This document shows positions 33,761 to 43,122 of a stretch of DNA of 64,000 nt, in pieces (position 1 is the first letter of the stretch; each line of letters opens with the position of its first letter). Location: assembly GCA_041401985.1 (NCBI GenBank), contig JAWKTE010000010.1:62001-126000 (forward strand). Direction: 5' to 3'. The notes under the pieces were generated by a model. It was not told the DNA's origin, did no database searches, and saw nothing but the letters and a program-made list of their open reading frames with translations. Both the position numbers and the translations under genes were made by a program. This DNA is from JACKHA01 sp041401985 (GTDB lineage: Bacteria; Planctomycetota; Phycisphaerae; Phycisphaerales; UBA1924).

Positions 33761-34777
33761 ATGGCCCAGGCCGCGAGCGAGAAGTCCGAGAAGGCCGGCG
33801 ACGATCTGGCGGATCAGATCGATTCGCTGCTTTCGGACCTTGATACGTCGGACGGGCCTAAAGCGGACGGGACCGGGGCGGACGGGACCGAGGGCGGTGG
33901 AGCGGCGGTTGCTGGTCAAGAGCCGGAGGCAGACGCCGGCGCGGACGAGTTGACCGACGAGCAGGTCGAGTCGCTGGCGGCCCAGATCGACGACTTGGTG
34001 GATGAAGTGGATCGGGCGGCGCGCGGGGCGTCCGAACCCGAGGTGGCCGATCCGGTCGAGGCGGCTGGGGCGGGCGAGGAGGATTCTCCCGAGGCGGAGG
34101 GCGCAGCGTCGGTTGCGGGCGACGAGGCGGCGGCGGGTGAGGGCGACGAGGCCGAGGCCATCGATCCGGCGGTTGCCGATCCCACGGCTCCGGCAGGGGC
34201 GGACGGCGGGGACGAGGCGGCTCCGGACCTGGCGGCACCGGACCTGGCGGGGCTGGACGAGCATCTGGCCGCGGCTGCGGTCGTGGCGGAGCACGAGCCG
34301 GATGATCTGATCGCTTCGGCGGCGATCCTGGCCCCGGACCCCTCGGCGGGTCGGGCGTCGGGGTTCGAGTCGGTCGAGGACATCGGCGACGAGCCGGAGG
34401 CGGCCCCGGTCGAGGCGACGCCGGCGGCTCCTGCGGCGAAGGCCTCGGCGAAGGTTCGGTTCGACCAGGTGCTGGACCTGGCACTGCGCGGCGCGAGGGC
34501 CGGGGTCGGGGCGGGCCTGGCGTGGTCGTCGAAGGCGTACGCGAGAGCGCCGGCGGTGGTGCAGGACACGATCGGGTGGATCGGGCTCGTGACGGTGTTC
34601 TTCGCGGGGTGCCTGTGGGTGAGCGTGCTGTTCTTCCGCGGGACGCCGGCGCCGGAGGTGTATGGGGCTCCGTCGGCGGTGCTCGAGCCTGGGGATCCGA
34701 CGCCGCAGGGCCGGCCCAGGCCGAGGGCGGCGCAGGAGCCCGACGGCGGGAGCGAGTCGGGCGATGGCGAGGGGTGA
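33761..34777 (+). CDS. Acidic membrane-anchored protein of unknown function
   Basis: This 338-residue protein is very acidic and Ala-rich over the first 230 residues (for example DELTDEQVESLAAQIDDLVD), with a repeated DDL-DQIDSLL/QIDDLVDEVD pattern that may form a coiled coil. One membrane helix near 285 (LVTVFFAGCLWVSVLFF) leaves a short C-tail. The long acidic part is probably disordered. No domain is recognised. The coding signal is real: third-position GC is high and the antisense frame of similar length is only its mirror. Confidence 0.6.
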   Translation: MAQAASEKSEKAGDDLADQIDSLLSDLDTSDGPKADGTGADGTEGGGAAVAGQEPEADAGADELTDEQVESLAAQIDDLVDEVDRAARGASEPEVADPVEAAGAGEEDSPEAEGAASVAGDEAAAGEGDEAEAIDPAVADPTAPAGADGGDEAAPDLAAPDLAGLDEHLAAAAVVAEHEPDDLIASAAILAPDPSAGRASGFESVEDIGDEPEAAPVEATPAAPAAKASAKVRFDQVLDLALRGARAGVGAGLAWSSKAYARAPAVVQDTIGWIGLVTVFFAGCLWVSVLFFRGTPAPEVYGAPSAVLEPGDPTPQGRPRPRAAQEPDGGSESGDGEG

Positions 34778-34979
34778 GTCGCGTCGCGGTTAGGCGATAA
34801 CCGCTTGGGCGTCTCGTGCGACGCGGCGATTCGTGTTCAACGGAGCGGAGGGCGAGGGCGTCGGGCGCGCAACCGCGGGCTTGCGCCGCGCGGCTCGTGG
34901 CGGAAGAAGCCGTTGCTGGCGACGCTGGTTTGCCCGTCGTGTATAGTCGCTTCCTGGACTCGGGAGCGGCTGGAGCGAC

Positions 34980-36911
34980 ATGGGCGAGGGCGGCACGACA
35001 GGGCAGCGGGGCGCATCGGCGGGCGGGGGCGCGGGCGCGTTCGATCTGCGGCGGTGGCTGCGCGGCGTCATGTCGCGCCTGGGGTTCGAGCAGGACTGGT
35101 ACCTGATCCTGGTCGGGGCGGCGATCGGTTCGCTCACGGCCTTGCTTGCGGTTGGGTTCGCCAAGGCGCTGCACGGGCTCGAGCACGAGGTGTTCGAGAC
35201 GCAGAAGGGGCTGTCGGTCTGGCTGATGCCGCTGCTGCCGATGGCCGGCGGGCTGGTCACGGGGCTGCTGACGTACTTCTTCGCGCGGGACGCGACCGGG
35301 CACGGCGTGCCGAACGTGATGAAGGCGCTGATCAAGAACGGCGGGAGGATCCCGCTCAAGGTCGGGGCGATCAAGGCGCTCGCGTCGATCGCGACGGTGG
35401 CCTCGGGCGGGTCGGCCGGGCCGGAGGGGCCGATCGTGCAGATCGGTTCGACGGGCGGCTCGTGGTTCGGGCGGGTGCTGAAGATCAACCGGGACCAGAT
35501 GGGCACGCTGGTGGGTTGCGGGGCCGCGGCGGGGATGGCGTCGATCTTCAACGCGCCGATCGCGGGCGTGCTGTTCGTGATGGAGGTGCTGCTGCGGGAC
35601 TTCTCGCTCAAGACGTTCACGCCGATCCTGGTGGCGTCGGTGTTCTCCAGCGCCGTGACGCAGGCGGTGCTGGGGCAGAACGAGGCGATCTTCCAGGTCT
35701 CGGATGTGCACCAGTACACGTTCAGCCTGGTGGAGATCCCGTCGTACATCCTGCTGGGCGTGGTGTGCGGGGTGGTGTCGGTGGCGCTCGGGCAGGCCCT
35801 GCACGCGGGGGACAGTTTCTTCGAGAAGGTGTTCGACCGGGGCGTGGCGGGCAAGCGCGTGCACCCGATCATGCGCCCGGTGATCGGCGCGCTGGGCGTG
35901 GGCGTGCTGGGCGTGCTGTGGGTGCTCGTGGCCCAGGGCGGCGGCGAGGGCGGGGCGGGGAGCGTTCCGGCGTTCTTCGCCGACGGGTACCGGACGATCG
36001 AGTGGCTGATCTCGCAGGAGGCGTACACGGCGTCGGCGGGCGCAACGGGCGACGGGTTGGCGGCGGTCGAGGGCGCGATCCCGCTGGGGATCCTGCTGCT
36101 GGTCGCGCTGGTCGGGGTCAAAATCCTTGCGACGGTGCTGACGCTTTCGACGGGCGGCTCGGGCGGGGCGTTTGCGCCGAGCCTGTTCGTGGGGGCGGTG
36201 GCGGGGGCCGCGTTCGGCCTGACGCTCGAGCGCCTGCACCTGATGCCCGAGGGCGGCTCGCCGGCGGCGTTCGCGGTGGTGGGGATGGCGGCGGTGATCG
36301 CGGGGACGACGCACGCGCCGCTGACGGCGATCCTGATGCTGTTCGAACTGACGCGCGACGTGTACATCCTGCTGCCGATCATGCTGGCGGCGGTGATCGC
36401 GACCGTGGTGGCCCAACTGGTGGATCGCGACTCGATCTACACCGCGACGCTGCGGCGCGAGGGGCTCAACGTCGGTCGCAGCCAGGACCTGACGATCCTG
36501 CGCAAGATCACGGTCGCGTCGTGCGACTTCATGCCGATCCCGAAGGAGTCCATCTATCCGTCGGACCCGCTGTCGAAGGTGATCGAGATGCAGGGGCGGC
36601 ACTCGGTGACGGACTTCGTGATCGTGGACCAGGAGTCGGGGCGGTACATGGGGCTCGTGACGGGGCAGGACATCCGCTCGGCCCTGCTGGACCGGGAGGC
36701 GATCCCGCTGCTGCTGGTGGCCGAGCTGATGCGGACGGACCTGCCGACGGTGTCGCGGGACGACACGCTGGACACGGTGCTGGCGCGGTTCAGCCGGCAC
36801 GACGTGTCGAGCCTGTGCGTGGTGAGCCCGATCGACCCGACGCTGGCGATGTCGATGATCACGCGGTCGTCGGTCTTGCAGAGGTACCAGCGGGCGCTGG
36901 AGGAGTCGTGA
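34980..36911 (+). CDS. ClC-type chloride channel or exchanger with CBS domains
   Basis: This 643-residue protein has the ClC membrane core: GHGVPNVMKAL, GSAGPEGPIVQIGS carrying the gating glutamate, and GSGGAFAPSLFVGA. About ten membrane helices are visible between 35 and 450. After LVDRDSIYTATLRREG two CBS domains follow (VIEMQGRHSVTDFVIVD and ELMRTDLPTVSRDDTLDTVL). It moves chloride or fluoride, either as a channel or as a proton antiporter; the proton glutamate cannot be assigned by eye. Start ATG 34980 lies in GAGCGACATG. Confidence 0.9.
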   Translation: MGEGGTTGQRGASAGGGAGAFDLRRWLRGVMSRLGFEQDWYLILVGAAIGSLTALLAVGFAKALHGLEHEVFETQKGLSVWLMPLLPMAGGLVTGLLTYFFARDATGHGVPNVMKALIKNGGRIPLKVGAIKALASIATVASGGSAGPEGPIVQIGSTGGSWFGRVLKINRDQMGTLVGCGAAAGMASIFNAPIAGVLFVMEVLLRDFSLKTFTPILVASVFSSAVTQAVLGQNEAIFQVSDVHQYTFSLVEIPSYILLGVVCGVVSVALGQALHAGDSFFEKVFDRGVAGKRVHPIMRPVIGALGVGVLGVLWVLVAQGGGEGGAGSVPAFFADGYRTIEWLISQEAYTASAGATGDGLAAVEGAIPLGILLLVALVGVKILATVLTLSTGGSGGAFAPSLFVGAVAGAAFGLTLERLHLMPEGGSPAAFAVVGMAAVIAGTTHAPLTAILMLFELTRDVYILLPIMLAAVIATVVAQLVDRDSIYTATLRREGLNVGRSQDLTILRKITVASCDFMPIPKESIYPSDPLSKVIEMQGRHSVTDFVIVDQESGRYMGLVTGQDIRSALLDREAIPLLLVAELMRTDLPTVSRDDTLDTVLARFSRHDVSSLCVVSPIDPTLAMSMITRSSVLQRYQRALEES

Positions 36912-36980
36912 GCGGGCGAAGTTGCGCTCGCGGGCGTTCGAGTCGAAGCGGCCTCGGTGAAGCGGTTTGGAGGGGTAGCC

Positions 36981-37394
36981 ATGCCGTCGGCGCTGTTGTG
37001 GGGGTTGGTCGCGATCGGGATCTTCGCCTCGGTGCTGTGGCTCGCGTTCGGGGTGATCGTGCCGGGCTTGGTTCGACGGAGCTGGGGGCGATGGCACGTT
37101 GCGTTTCCCGCGGTTGCTCCTGATCCAAGCGGCGTGACGCGGAGGAACCAGTCATTCAGCGTGGGATTGCTGAACCTGGGATACGGCGTGCATGTGGTCG
37201 CGGACGCGAGCCACCTGCATCTGACGCCGGGGGCGTTGTGCCGTGGTTTCGGATTACGCCCGGTCAGCATCCCGTGGGGCGCGGTGGGCATTGTCGGGGC
37301 GTTCCATTTTGGAAGGCTGCGAGCGGACATCGGCGGTGTCCGGGTCATCGGGCCGGCGTGGTGCCTGGGCATGGCACGGGGCGAGGATTCGTGA
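36981..37394 (+). CDS. Small membrane protein, tandem paralogue 1
   Basis: This 137-residue protein has one N-terminal membrane helix (LLWGLVAIGIFASVLWLAFGVI) and a compact soluble part: NQSFSVGLLNLGYGVHVVADASHLHLTPG, then PVSIPWGAVGIVG and VIGPAWCLGMA. The start at 36981 has GGAGGGG seven bases upstream, better than the longer in-frame start at 36957. Residue order matches the next gene (SFxxGLLNLGxxVHV; PxWxxV; GPAWCL), so the two are duplicates. Family not recognised; the fold could be PH-like given its strands. Confidence 0.65.
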   Translation: MPSALLWGLVAIGIFASVLWLAFGVIVPGLVRRSWGRWHVAFPAVAPDPSGVTRRNQSFSVGLLNLGYGVHVVADASHLHLTPGALCRGFGLRPVSIPWGAVGIVGAFHFGRLRADIGGVRVIGPAWCLGMARGEDS

Positions 37395-37474
37395 CGCGGC
37401 TGGCGCGGTTGGGCGGCCGTTCGCGCAGGGGGGCGGGAACCGGGCCGTTGGCGATGTGCTGAGGAGTGTGCGTT

Positions 37475-37891
37475 ATGCCGGCGTGGGGCATCGCAGCGAT
37501 CGTGATCGGCGTCGTGGTGCTCGACGTGGTCGTGGTGTTCGGGATTGTCGTGCCGGCGATCGTGCGCGGGTCGTGGGGGGCGCTCGCGGCGAGGTTTCCG
37601 GCGGTGGAGGCCGGGCAGGGCGCCATTCGGCGCGAGTTCCAGTCGTTCAAGTTCGGGCTGCTGAATCTTGGCTGGAGCGTCCACGTGGAGGTGGATGATG
37701 GGTACTTGCACCTGCGGCCGGCGCTGATGGCGCGGCTGATGGGCTGCCGCGCGATGAGCGTGCCGTGGGACGAGGTGCGGGCGACGGGGGCGCGGTTCCT
37801 CGGCAACCGGAGCGCCATGATCGGGATGACGAAGATCTCGGGGCCGGCGTGGTGCCTGGACCTGGCGGCGGGCGGGTCAGGCGGCGGGTGA
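37475..37891 (+). CDS. Small membrane protein, tandem paralogue 2
   Basis: This 138-residue protein has an N-terminal membrane helix (IAAIVIGVVVLDVVVVFGIVV) followed by FQSFKFGLLNLGWSVHVEVDDGYLHL and SVPWDEVRATG, ending GPAWCLDLAAG. It is the duplicate of the preceding gene. ATG 37475 follows GAGGAG by eight bases. It runs 15 bases into the convergent DUF486 gene. Role unknown. Confidence 0.68.
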   Translation: MPAWGIAAIVIGVVVLDVVVVFGIVVPAIVRGSWGALAARFPAVEAGQGAIRREFQSFKFGLLNLGWSVHVEVDDGYLHLRPALMARLMGCRAMSVPWDEVRATGARFLGNRSAMIGMTKISGPAWCLDLAAGGSGGG

Positions 37892-38296
37892 GGGCTGTTC
37901 GGGCGTGGTGCGCGGTTCGGGCTGGGTCGTCGGCGAGGCCATCGGTGGGCGTCCGGCCATGGAGACGACGACGGCCGCGATGACGAGCGCGAACGCGATC
38001 GCGTCGTTGACGCGCGGCTTCTCCTTCAGGATCAGGATCGTGAAGACGGTGAAGACCGAGAGGGTGATGACCTCCTGGATGATCTTGAGTTGGGGTGCGG
38101 TGAGCGGGCCGCCGTGCGAGACGTGCCCGAGGCGGTTGGCGGGGACCTGGAGGATGTACTCGGGCAGGGCGATGAGCCAGGAGATGGCGATGGCGGCGAC
38201 GAGCGGCCAGCCCTTCTTGAGGTGGCAGTACCACGCGAAGGTCATGAACGTGTTGGAGGCGATCAGGAGCAGGACGGTTCCGAGGATTCGCGGCAT
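37877..38296 (-). CDS. DUF486 family small multidrug-like membrane protein
   Basis: This 139-residue protein has four membrane spans and matches DUF486: LLLIASNTFMTFAWYCHLK, ISWLIALPEYILQVPANR with the YxxQVPANR core, and LKIIQEVITLSVFTVF. The family belongs to the drug/metabolite transporter clan; substrate unknown. The C-tail of about 20 residues is Pro/Thr-rich. Start ATG 38296; the longer open frame upstream overlaps proC's promoter and is rejected. Confidence 0.85.
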   Translation of the reverse strand: MPRILGTVLLLIASNTFMTFAWYCHLKKGWPLVAAIAISWLIALPEYILQVPANRLGHVSHGGPLTAPQLKIIQEVITLSVFTVFTILILKEKPRVNDAIAFALVIAAVVVSMAGRPPMASPTTQPEPRTTPEQPSPAA

Positions 38297-38351
38297 GGGC
38301 GAAGAGTAATCGGGTGCCCGTGTTGGGCGCGGCGATGGCGGTGCGGCGGAG

Positions 38352-38357
38352 TAGGCT
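38352..38357 (+). promoter_or_regulatory. -10-like TAGGCT box 5 bases before the proC start
   Basis: TAGGCT ends at 38357 and the ATG is at 38363, with no Shine-Dalgarno between, suggesting a leaderless transcript. Confidence 0.3.
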
Positions 38358-38362
38358 TGGGC

Positions 38363-39240
38363 ATGGACACGTTGGAGCATGTGCGGCTGGTGGTGATCGG
38401 CGGCGGGGTGATGGGGCGGGCCATTGTCGAGGGGGGCCTGCGGGCGGGGGTGCTTGACGCGGCGGCGGTGGTGGTGGCGGAGCCGGATGCGCGGCGGAGA
38501 ACGGACTTTGAGTCGCTGGGCGTGGGAGTGGCCGCGACGGGCGTGGAGGCGTTGACGCGGCCAGAGAGAACGGTGCGGGTGACGGGGCGGACGGCGGGCT
38601 CGTGGTGCTGATCGCGGTCAAGCCGCAGATGTTTGAGGCGGTGGGGGCGGAGTTGGCGCCGGTGCTTTCGTCGACGGGGCAAAGCGAGCGCGGCGAGCCC
38701 TTGGTGGTCTCGATCATGGCCGGGACGCGGGCGGCGGCGATTCGCGAGCGGCTGGGCGGGGCGGTGCGGGTGGTGCGGGCGATGCCCAACACGCCGGCGC
38801 GGATCGGCCAGGGGGTGACGGGGATCGCCGCGGGGCCGGGGGCGACCGAGGCGGACCTGGCGGTGGCCGAGCGGCTGTTCCGGGCGTGCGGGCCTGTGGT
38901 GGTGCGGATCGATGAGGGATTGATGGACGCGTTCACGGCTGTGGCCGGGAGCGGGCCGGCGTATCTGTTCTATCTCGCGGAAGCGATGGAGCGGGCGGCG
39001 GTGGCGGTCGGGTTCGATGGCGCGACCGCCCGGGGGATGGTGGGGCAGACGATCCGCGGGGCGGCGGCTTTGCTGGAGCAGGGGGCGGACCCGGCGGCGT
39101 TGCGGGCCGCGGTGACGAGCAAGGGCGGGACGACGGCGGCGGCGACGGGGAGCCTGGATCGGGACGGGGTGGCGGAGGCGGTGGGGCGTGCGATCGCGGC
39201 GGGGCGGGACCGGGGGCGGGAACTGGCTGGGGGAGGCTGA
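38363..39240 (+). CDS. proC: Pyrroline-5-carboxylate reductase, single frameshift
   Basis: The gene is readable in two frames. 38363 to about 38585 encodes the NAD(P) fold start, MDTLEHVRLVVIGGGVMGRAIVEGG. After a shift it continues ADGGLVVLIAVKPQMFEAVG, RAMPNTPARIGQG and the C-terminal signature SGPAYLFYLAEAM to LRAAVTSKGGTTAAA. Adding one base to the G4 run at 38584-38587 restores one open frame of about 292 codons. ProC performs the last step of proline synthesis. With no second proC in view, an assembly error is plausible. Start ATG 38363 follows a -10-like TAGGCT by five bases. Confidence 0.85.
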
Positions 39241-39275
39241 GGCGGTCTGGTGGGGCGAGGGGCGGTGCGGGTCGC

Positions 39276-39303
39276 TTGATCCGGGGCGGTGCCGGGGTAC
39301 GCT
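39276..39303 (+). promoter_or_regulatory. Candidate promoter of tRNA-Phe
   Basis: TTGATC (39276-39281), 16 bases, then TACGCT (39298-39303), placed 17 bases before the tRNA 5' end. Confidence 0.4.
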
Positions 39304-39320
39304 TGGGATCACCAATGAGC

Positions 39321-39393
39321 GGGCAGGTAGCTCAGTTGGTAGAGCACCGCACTGAAAATGCGGGTGTCGCCGGTTCAAGTCCGGCTCTGCCCA
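39321..39393 (+). tRNA. tRNA-Phe (anticodon GAA)
   Basis: A 73-base cloverleaf: acceptor GGGCAGG/TCTGCCC plus A, D arm AGCTCAGTTGGTAGAGC, anticodon loop CTGAAAA, T loop GTTCAAGT. The CCA end is not encoded. Confidence 0.95.
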
Positions 39394-39610
39394 TTTCTCG
39401 CTTCCGGGGCTTCGGTCTGAGCGGCGTGCCGCTCCCGGGCTCCGGGCTCCCCACATGAACGAGGCCGTGGTCGCGGTTCGTTGGGGCTGGCGTGGTTTGT
39501 CTGCTCCAAGCGCGATGGTCGATACCCTTTGGGTTCAAGCCCGGCTGCCGGGCTCGGACCTGTCGATCTGTCTGTCTCGCACGCGCCGCCGCTCAAGGAA
39601 CCGCCCGCCC

Positions 39611-40990
39611 ATGGAACGCACCTACGACAACATCCTGCAGGCCATTGGGCACACGCCGCTGGTGCGGCTGAACAAGGTTGTGCCGCCGGGCGGCGCGACG
39701 ATCCTGGCCAAGTGCGAGTACATGAACCCGGTCGGGTCCATCAAGGACCGGATGGCGAACTACATCGTGGAGCAGGCCGAGAAGCAGGGGCTGCTCAAGC
39801 CCGGCGGGACGATCGTGGAGAACACGAGCGGCAACACGGGTCTCGGCCTGGCGATGGTCGCGGCGGTGAAGGGGTACCGCTGCGTGTTCACGATGCCGGA
39901 CAAGATGAGCCGCGAGAAGGTGGACTCGCTCAAGGCGTTCGGAGCCGAAGTGATCATCACGCCGACGGACGTGCCGGGCGACTCGCCGGACCACTACGTG
40001 AACACGGCCAAGCGCGTGGCGGCCGAGACGCCGGGCGGGTTCTACGTCAACCAGTACCACACGCAACTGAACATCGAGGCCCACTACCACTCGACCGGGC
40101 GCGAGATCTGGGAGCAGACGGGCGGGAAGTTCGACGTGTTCATGGGCGCCACCGGCACGGGCGGCACGGTCTCGGGCGTGTCGAGGTACATCAAGCAGCA
40201 GGACCCGAGCAAGAAGATCATCGGCGTGGACATCCTGGGGTCGGTGCACTATCACCTGTTCCACACCGGCACGCTGCCGACGCCGTATGTGTACAAGGTC
40301 GAGGGCATCGGCGAGGACATCAAGTGCGACGCGATGGACTTCACGCACGTCGATGACATGGTGCAGGTCAACGACAAGGACTCGTTCGTCATGGCCCGGC
40401 GTCTCGTGCGCGAGGAGGGCCTGTGGTGCGGCGGGTCGTCGGGCTCGATCGTGCACGCGGCGGTGCAGCAGGCCGCCAAGATGGGCCCCGGCAAGACCAT
40501 CGTCGTGACGCTGTGCGACTCGGCGTCGCGGTATGTGACCAAGTACCTGGACGACCGGTGGATGAAGGATCACGGCATGCTCGACACGGGCCCGGACCTG
40601 GGCAGCGTCGAGGACCTGATCGGGGTCAGCCCACGCGAGGTCGTGACGGCCCGCCCGGGCGACACGGTCGGCAAGGTGGTCGAGTTGCTGCGGTCGCGGG
40701 GGGTCAGCCAGGTGCCGCTGCAGGAGCCGGGGCATCGGCCGGTGTCGATCGTGCACGAGATCGACCTCCTGCGCGGCCTGCACCGGGGCGACGTGCACCT
40801 CGACACGCCGGTGTCGAAGGTCGCCCAGCCGATCGGCGGGCTGGTGTACCCCAAGGCCCGGATCGAGGAACTGTTCCCGATCCTGGAGAACGACCGGGTG
40901 GCGGTGGTGGTGGACGCCAACCGCCTGGTCGGCGTGATCAGCAACATCGACCTGATCGAGTTCATGGCGGCCAAGGAGCGGCGGCGGTAG
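39611..40990 (+). CDS. cbs: Cystathionine beta-synthase with CBS domains
   Basis: This 459-residue PLP enzyme joins homocysteine and serine to cystathionine. PLP-binding Lys is in NPVGSIKDRMAN near 40, phosphate loop GATGTGGTVSG near 178, and the substrate loop ENTSGNTGLGLA near 74. The C-terminal third (GVSPREVVTARPGD and LVGVISNIDLIEFM) forms a pair of CBS motifs. The heme-binding N-terminal part of the animal enzyme is absent. Starts at ATG 39611 (MERTYDNILQAIGHTPLVRL). The gamma-lyase gene follows after 140 bases in the same direction, completing a reverse transsulfuration route from homocysteine to cysteine. Confidence 0.92.
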   Translation: MERTYDNILQAIGHTPLVRLNKVVPPGGATILAKCEYMNPVGSIKDRMANYIVEQAEKQGLLKPGGTIVENTSGNTGLGLAMVAAVKGYRCVFTMPDKMSREKVDSLKAFGAEVIITPTDVPGDSPDHYVNTAKRVAAETPGGFYVNQYHTQLNIEAHYHSTGREIWEQTGGKFDVFMGATGTGGTVSGVSRYIKQQDPSKKIIGVDILGSVHYHLFHTGTLPTPYVYKVEGIGEDIKCDAMDFTHVDDMVQVNDKDSFVMARRLVREEGLWCGGSSGSIVHAAVQQAAKMGPGKTIVVTLCDSASRYVTKYLDDRWMKDHGMLDTGPDLGSVEDLIGVSPREVVTARPGDTVGKVVELLRSRGVSQVPLQEPGHRPVSIVHEIDLLRGLHRGDVHLDTPVSKVAQPIGGLVYPKARIEELFPILENDRVAVVVDANRLVGVISNIDLIEFMAAKERRR

Positions 40991-41130
40991 CGGGTGCCGG
41001 TCCTCACGGGGCGGGGTCGAGGGCGTCGATCGCGGCCTCGGGCCGTACCATCCCCGCTCTTAAGAGGGCCTCCGGCCCGGGCGTGGTGCCCGGGCGGCTT
41101 GGGCGGGCATCGGTGCGAGCGGAGATCACG

Positions 41131-42300
41131 ATGGGCGGCATGGACGGCAAGCAGCGGTTCGCGACCAGGTGCATCCACGCGGGCAACACGCCGGACCCGG
41201 CGACCGGGGCCGTCAGCGTGCCGATCTACCAGACCTCGACCTACGCCCAGTCCAGCCCCGGCGTGTTCAAGGGCGAGTACGACTACTCGCGCTCGGCCAA
41301 CCCGACGCGAACGGCCCTGCAGACCAACCTGGCGTCGCTGGAAGGAGCCAGGCACGGGCTGTGCTTCTCCTCGGGCGTGGCGAGCATCGACGCGACGTGC
41401 CGCCTGCTCGAGCCGGGCGACCACATCCTGCTGTGCGATGATGTGTACGGCGGGACGTTCCGGATCTTCAAGCGGGTCTTCGAGCCCACTGGCATCGAGA
41501 TCACGCGCGTGGACATGACCGACCACGACGCGACCCGGGCCGCGATCCGTCCGAACACGCGGCTCGTGTGGCTCGAGACGCCCACGAACCCGACGCTGAA
41601 GGTCATCGATATCGCCGTGCTGGCGGAGATGGCCCACAAGGCCGACGCACGCCTGGCGGTGGACAACACGTTTGCCACGCCGGTTTTGCAGAACCCGCTG
41701 GCCCTCGGGGCCGACATCGTCAGCCACAGCGTGACGAAATACCTGGGCGGCCACGCGGACGTCGTGGGCGGGGCGCTCTTGTGCAACGACGACGGGCTGT
41801 ACGAGCGTCTGAAGTTCACGCAGAACGCGGTGGGGGCGGTGCCGGGGCCGATGGACTGCTACCTGATCCTGCGGTCGACCAAAACGCTGCACCTGCGGGT
41901 GGAGCGCCACTGCCGCAACGCCGAGAAGGTCGCGGCGTTCATGGAGGCCCACCCGAAGATCGAGAAGGTGGTCTACCCGGGGCTGGAGAGCCACCCGCAG
42001 CACGCAGTGGCCGCGAAGCAGATGTGCGGCGGGTTCGGCGGGATGATCACGGCGTATCTGCGGGGCGGGCTGGCGGAGTCGCGCCGGTTCCTGGAACGGG
42101 TGCGTTTGTTCACGCTGGCCGAGTCGCTGGGCGGGGTCGAGTCGCTCATCGAGCACCCGGGGATCATGACGCACGCGAGCGTGCCGGCGGACGAGCGGGC
42201 CAAACTGGGGATCAGCGACTCGCTGGTGCGGTTCTCGGTGGGGATCGAGGATGTCGATGACATCATCGGGGACATCGAGCAGGCGCTGGCGGCGCTGTGA
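41131..42300 (+). CDS. Cystathionine gamma-lyase or gamma-synthase
   Basis: This 389-residue PLP enzyme belongs to the Cys/Met metabolism family. The PLP Lys is in SHSVTKYLGGHADVVGG near 200; YDYSRSANPTRTALQ, ETPTNPTLKVIDI and SLGGVESLIEHPGIMTHAS are family blocks. Next to cystathionine beta-synthase, cleavage of cystathionine to cysteine is the likelier role than gamma-synthase, but sequence alone does not separate them. ATG 41131 follows GGAGATCACG. The 140-base gap contains no terminator, so both genes may share one message. Confidence 0.9.
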   Translation: MGGMDGKQRFATRCIHAGNTPDPATGAVSVPIYQTSTYAQSSPGVFKGEYDYSRSANPTRTALQTNLASLEGARHGLCFSSGVASIDATCRLLEPGDHILLCDDVYGGTFRIFKRVFEPTGIEITRVDMTDHDATRAAIRPNTRLVWLETPTNPTLKVIDIAVLAEMAHKADARLAVDNTFATPVLQNPLALGADIVSHSVTKYLGGHADVVGGALLCNDDGLYERLKFTQNAVGAVPGPMDCYLILRSTKTLHLRVERHCRNAEKVAAFMEAHPKIEKVVYPGLESHPQHAVAAKQMCGGFGGMITAYLRGGLAESRRFLERVRLFTLAESLGGVESLIEHPGIMTHASVPADERAKLGISDSLVRFSVGIEDVDDIIGDIEQALAAL

Positions 42301-42323
42301 GTCACCCGGATCCCGCTCGCGGC

Positions 42324-42329
42324 TAGGCT
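42324..42329 (+). promoter_or_regulatory. -10-like TAGGCT box 9 bases before the ZIP gene
   Basis: TAGGCT ends at 42329 and the ATG is at 42339; no Shine-Dalgarno lies between, so a leaderless transcript is possible. Confidence 0.3.
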
Positions 42330-42338
42330 TCAAGGCCG

Positions 42339-43052
42339 ATGCCTCCCGTGCTGGTCATGCTGCTGCTCACGACCATCGCCGGGCTGGCGATGCCGGCGGG
42401 CGCGCTGCTCGCGCAGCTCGAACGGGTCCGTCCGAGGTGGCTGGAGCAGGAACTTCGGCACTCGATCATCGCCTTCGGCGGGGGTGTGCTGCTGGCGGCG
42501 GTGGCGCTCGTGCTCGTGCCCGAGGGGATCGGCACCATGGCGTGGCCCTGGGCCGCGGGGCTGTTTCTGGCGGGCGGCGTGCTTTTCATGCTGTTGGACC
42601 GGGCGCTGGCGGCGACGAAAGGATCGGTGTCGCAGCTGGTGGCGATGCTGGCGGACTTCGTGCCGGAGGCGGTGGCGCTGGGCGCGGCGTTCGCGTCTGG
42701 CGAGTCGGCGGGCGTACTGCTGGCGCTCCTGATCACGCTGCAAAACGTGCCGGAGGGGTTCAACGCGTATCGGGAACTCCGGGTATCAACAAGGATGGGT
42801 GGGAGGCGGATTGTGTTGGCGTTCGCCGCGCTCGCGGCGCTTGGCCCGGCGTCGGGCCTGGCGGGCTACTTCCTCCTGGCGGGTTCGCCGACAATCGTCG
42901 GTGGGATCATGCTGGTGGCGGCCAGCGGGATCCTGTATCTGACCTTTGGTGACATCGCGCCGCAGGCGAAGCTCGCGAATCGTCACGCGCCAGCGCTCGG
43001 CGCGGTGTGCGGGTTCCTGGTCGGGCTGATCGGGCACATGCTCATCCGGTGA
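42339..43052 (+). CDS. ZIP family metal transporter
   Basis: This 237-residue membrane protein has about eight spans and ZIP-like metal helices: DFVPEAVALGAAF and ITLQNVPEGFNAY, with Asn/Pro-Glu pairs in place of the usual His-rich H-x-x-x-E core. It would admit zinc or another divalent metal, or may be a divergent permease of the same fold. It starts at ATG 42339 after a TAGGCT box. The gene lies apart from the ABC importer at 11518-14536. Confidence 0.72.
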   Translation: MPPVLVMLLLTTIAGLAMPAGALLAQLERVRPRWLEQELRHSIIAFGGGVLLAAVALVLVPEGIGTMAWPWAAGLFLAGGVLFMLLDRALAATKGSVSQLVAMLADFVPEAVALGAAFASGESAGVLLALLITLQNVPEGFNAYRELRVSTRMGGRRIVLAFAALAALGPASGLAGYFLLAGSPTIVGGIMLVAASGILYLTFGDIAPQAKLANRHAPALGAVCGFLVGLIGHMLIR

Positions 43053-43122
43053 GGCTCCCGGAACCGTTCGTTCGCGGCTCGCTTCGAAGCACGGGCCAGT
43101 GTGTGGGCGCGTGTGTCCGGGG

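Noticed and set aside
33858..37097. Open frame of about 1079 codons on the minus strand
   Set aside because: It is antisense to the acidic protein and the ClC channel, whose codon usage and motifs are convincing. The mirrored protein is only Arg/Pro/His-rich and has no domain.
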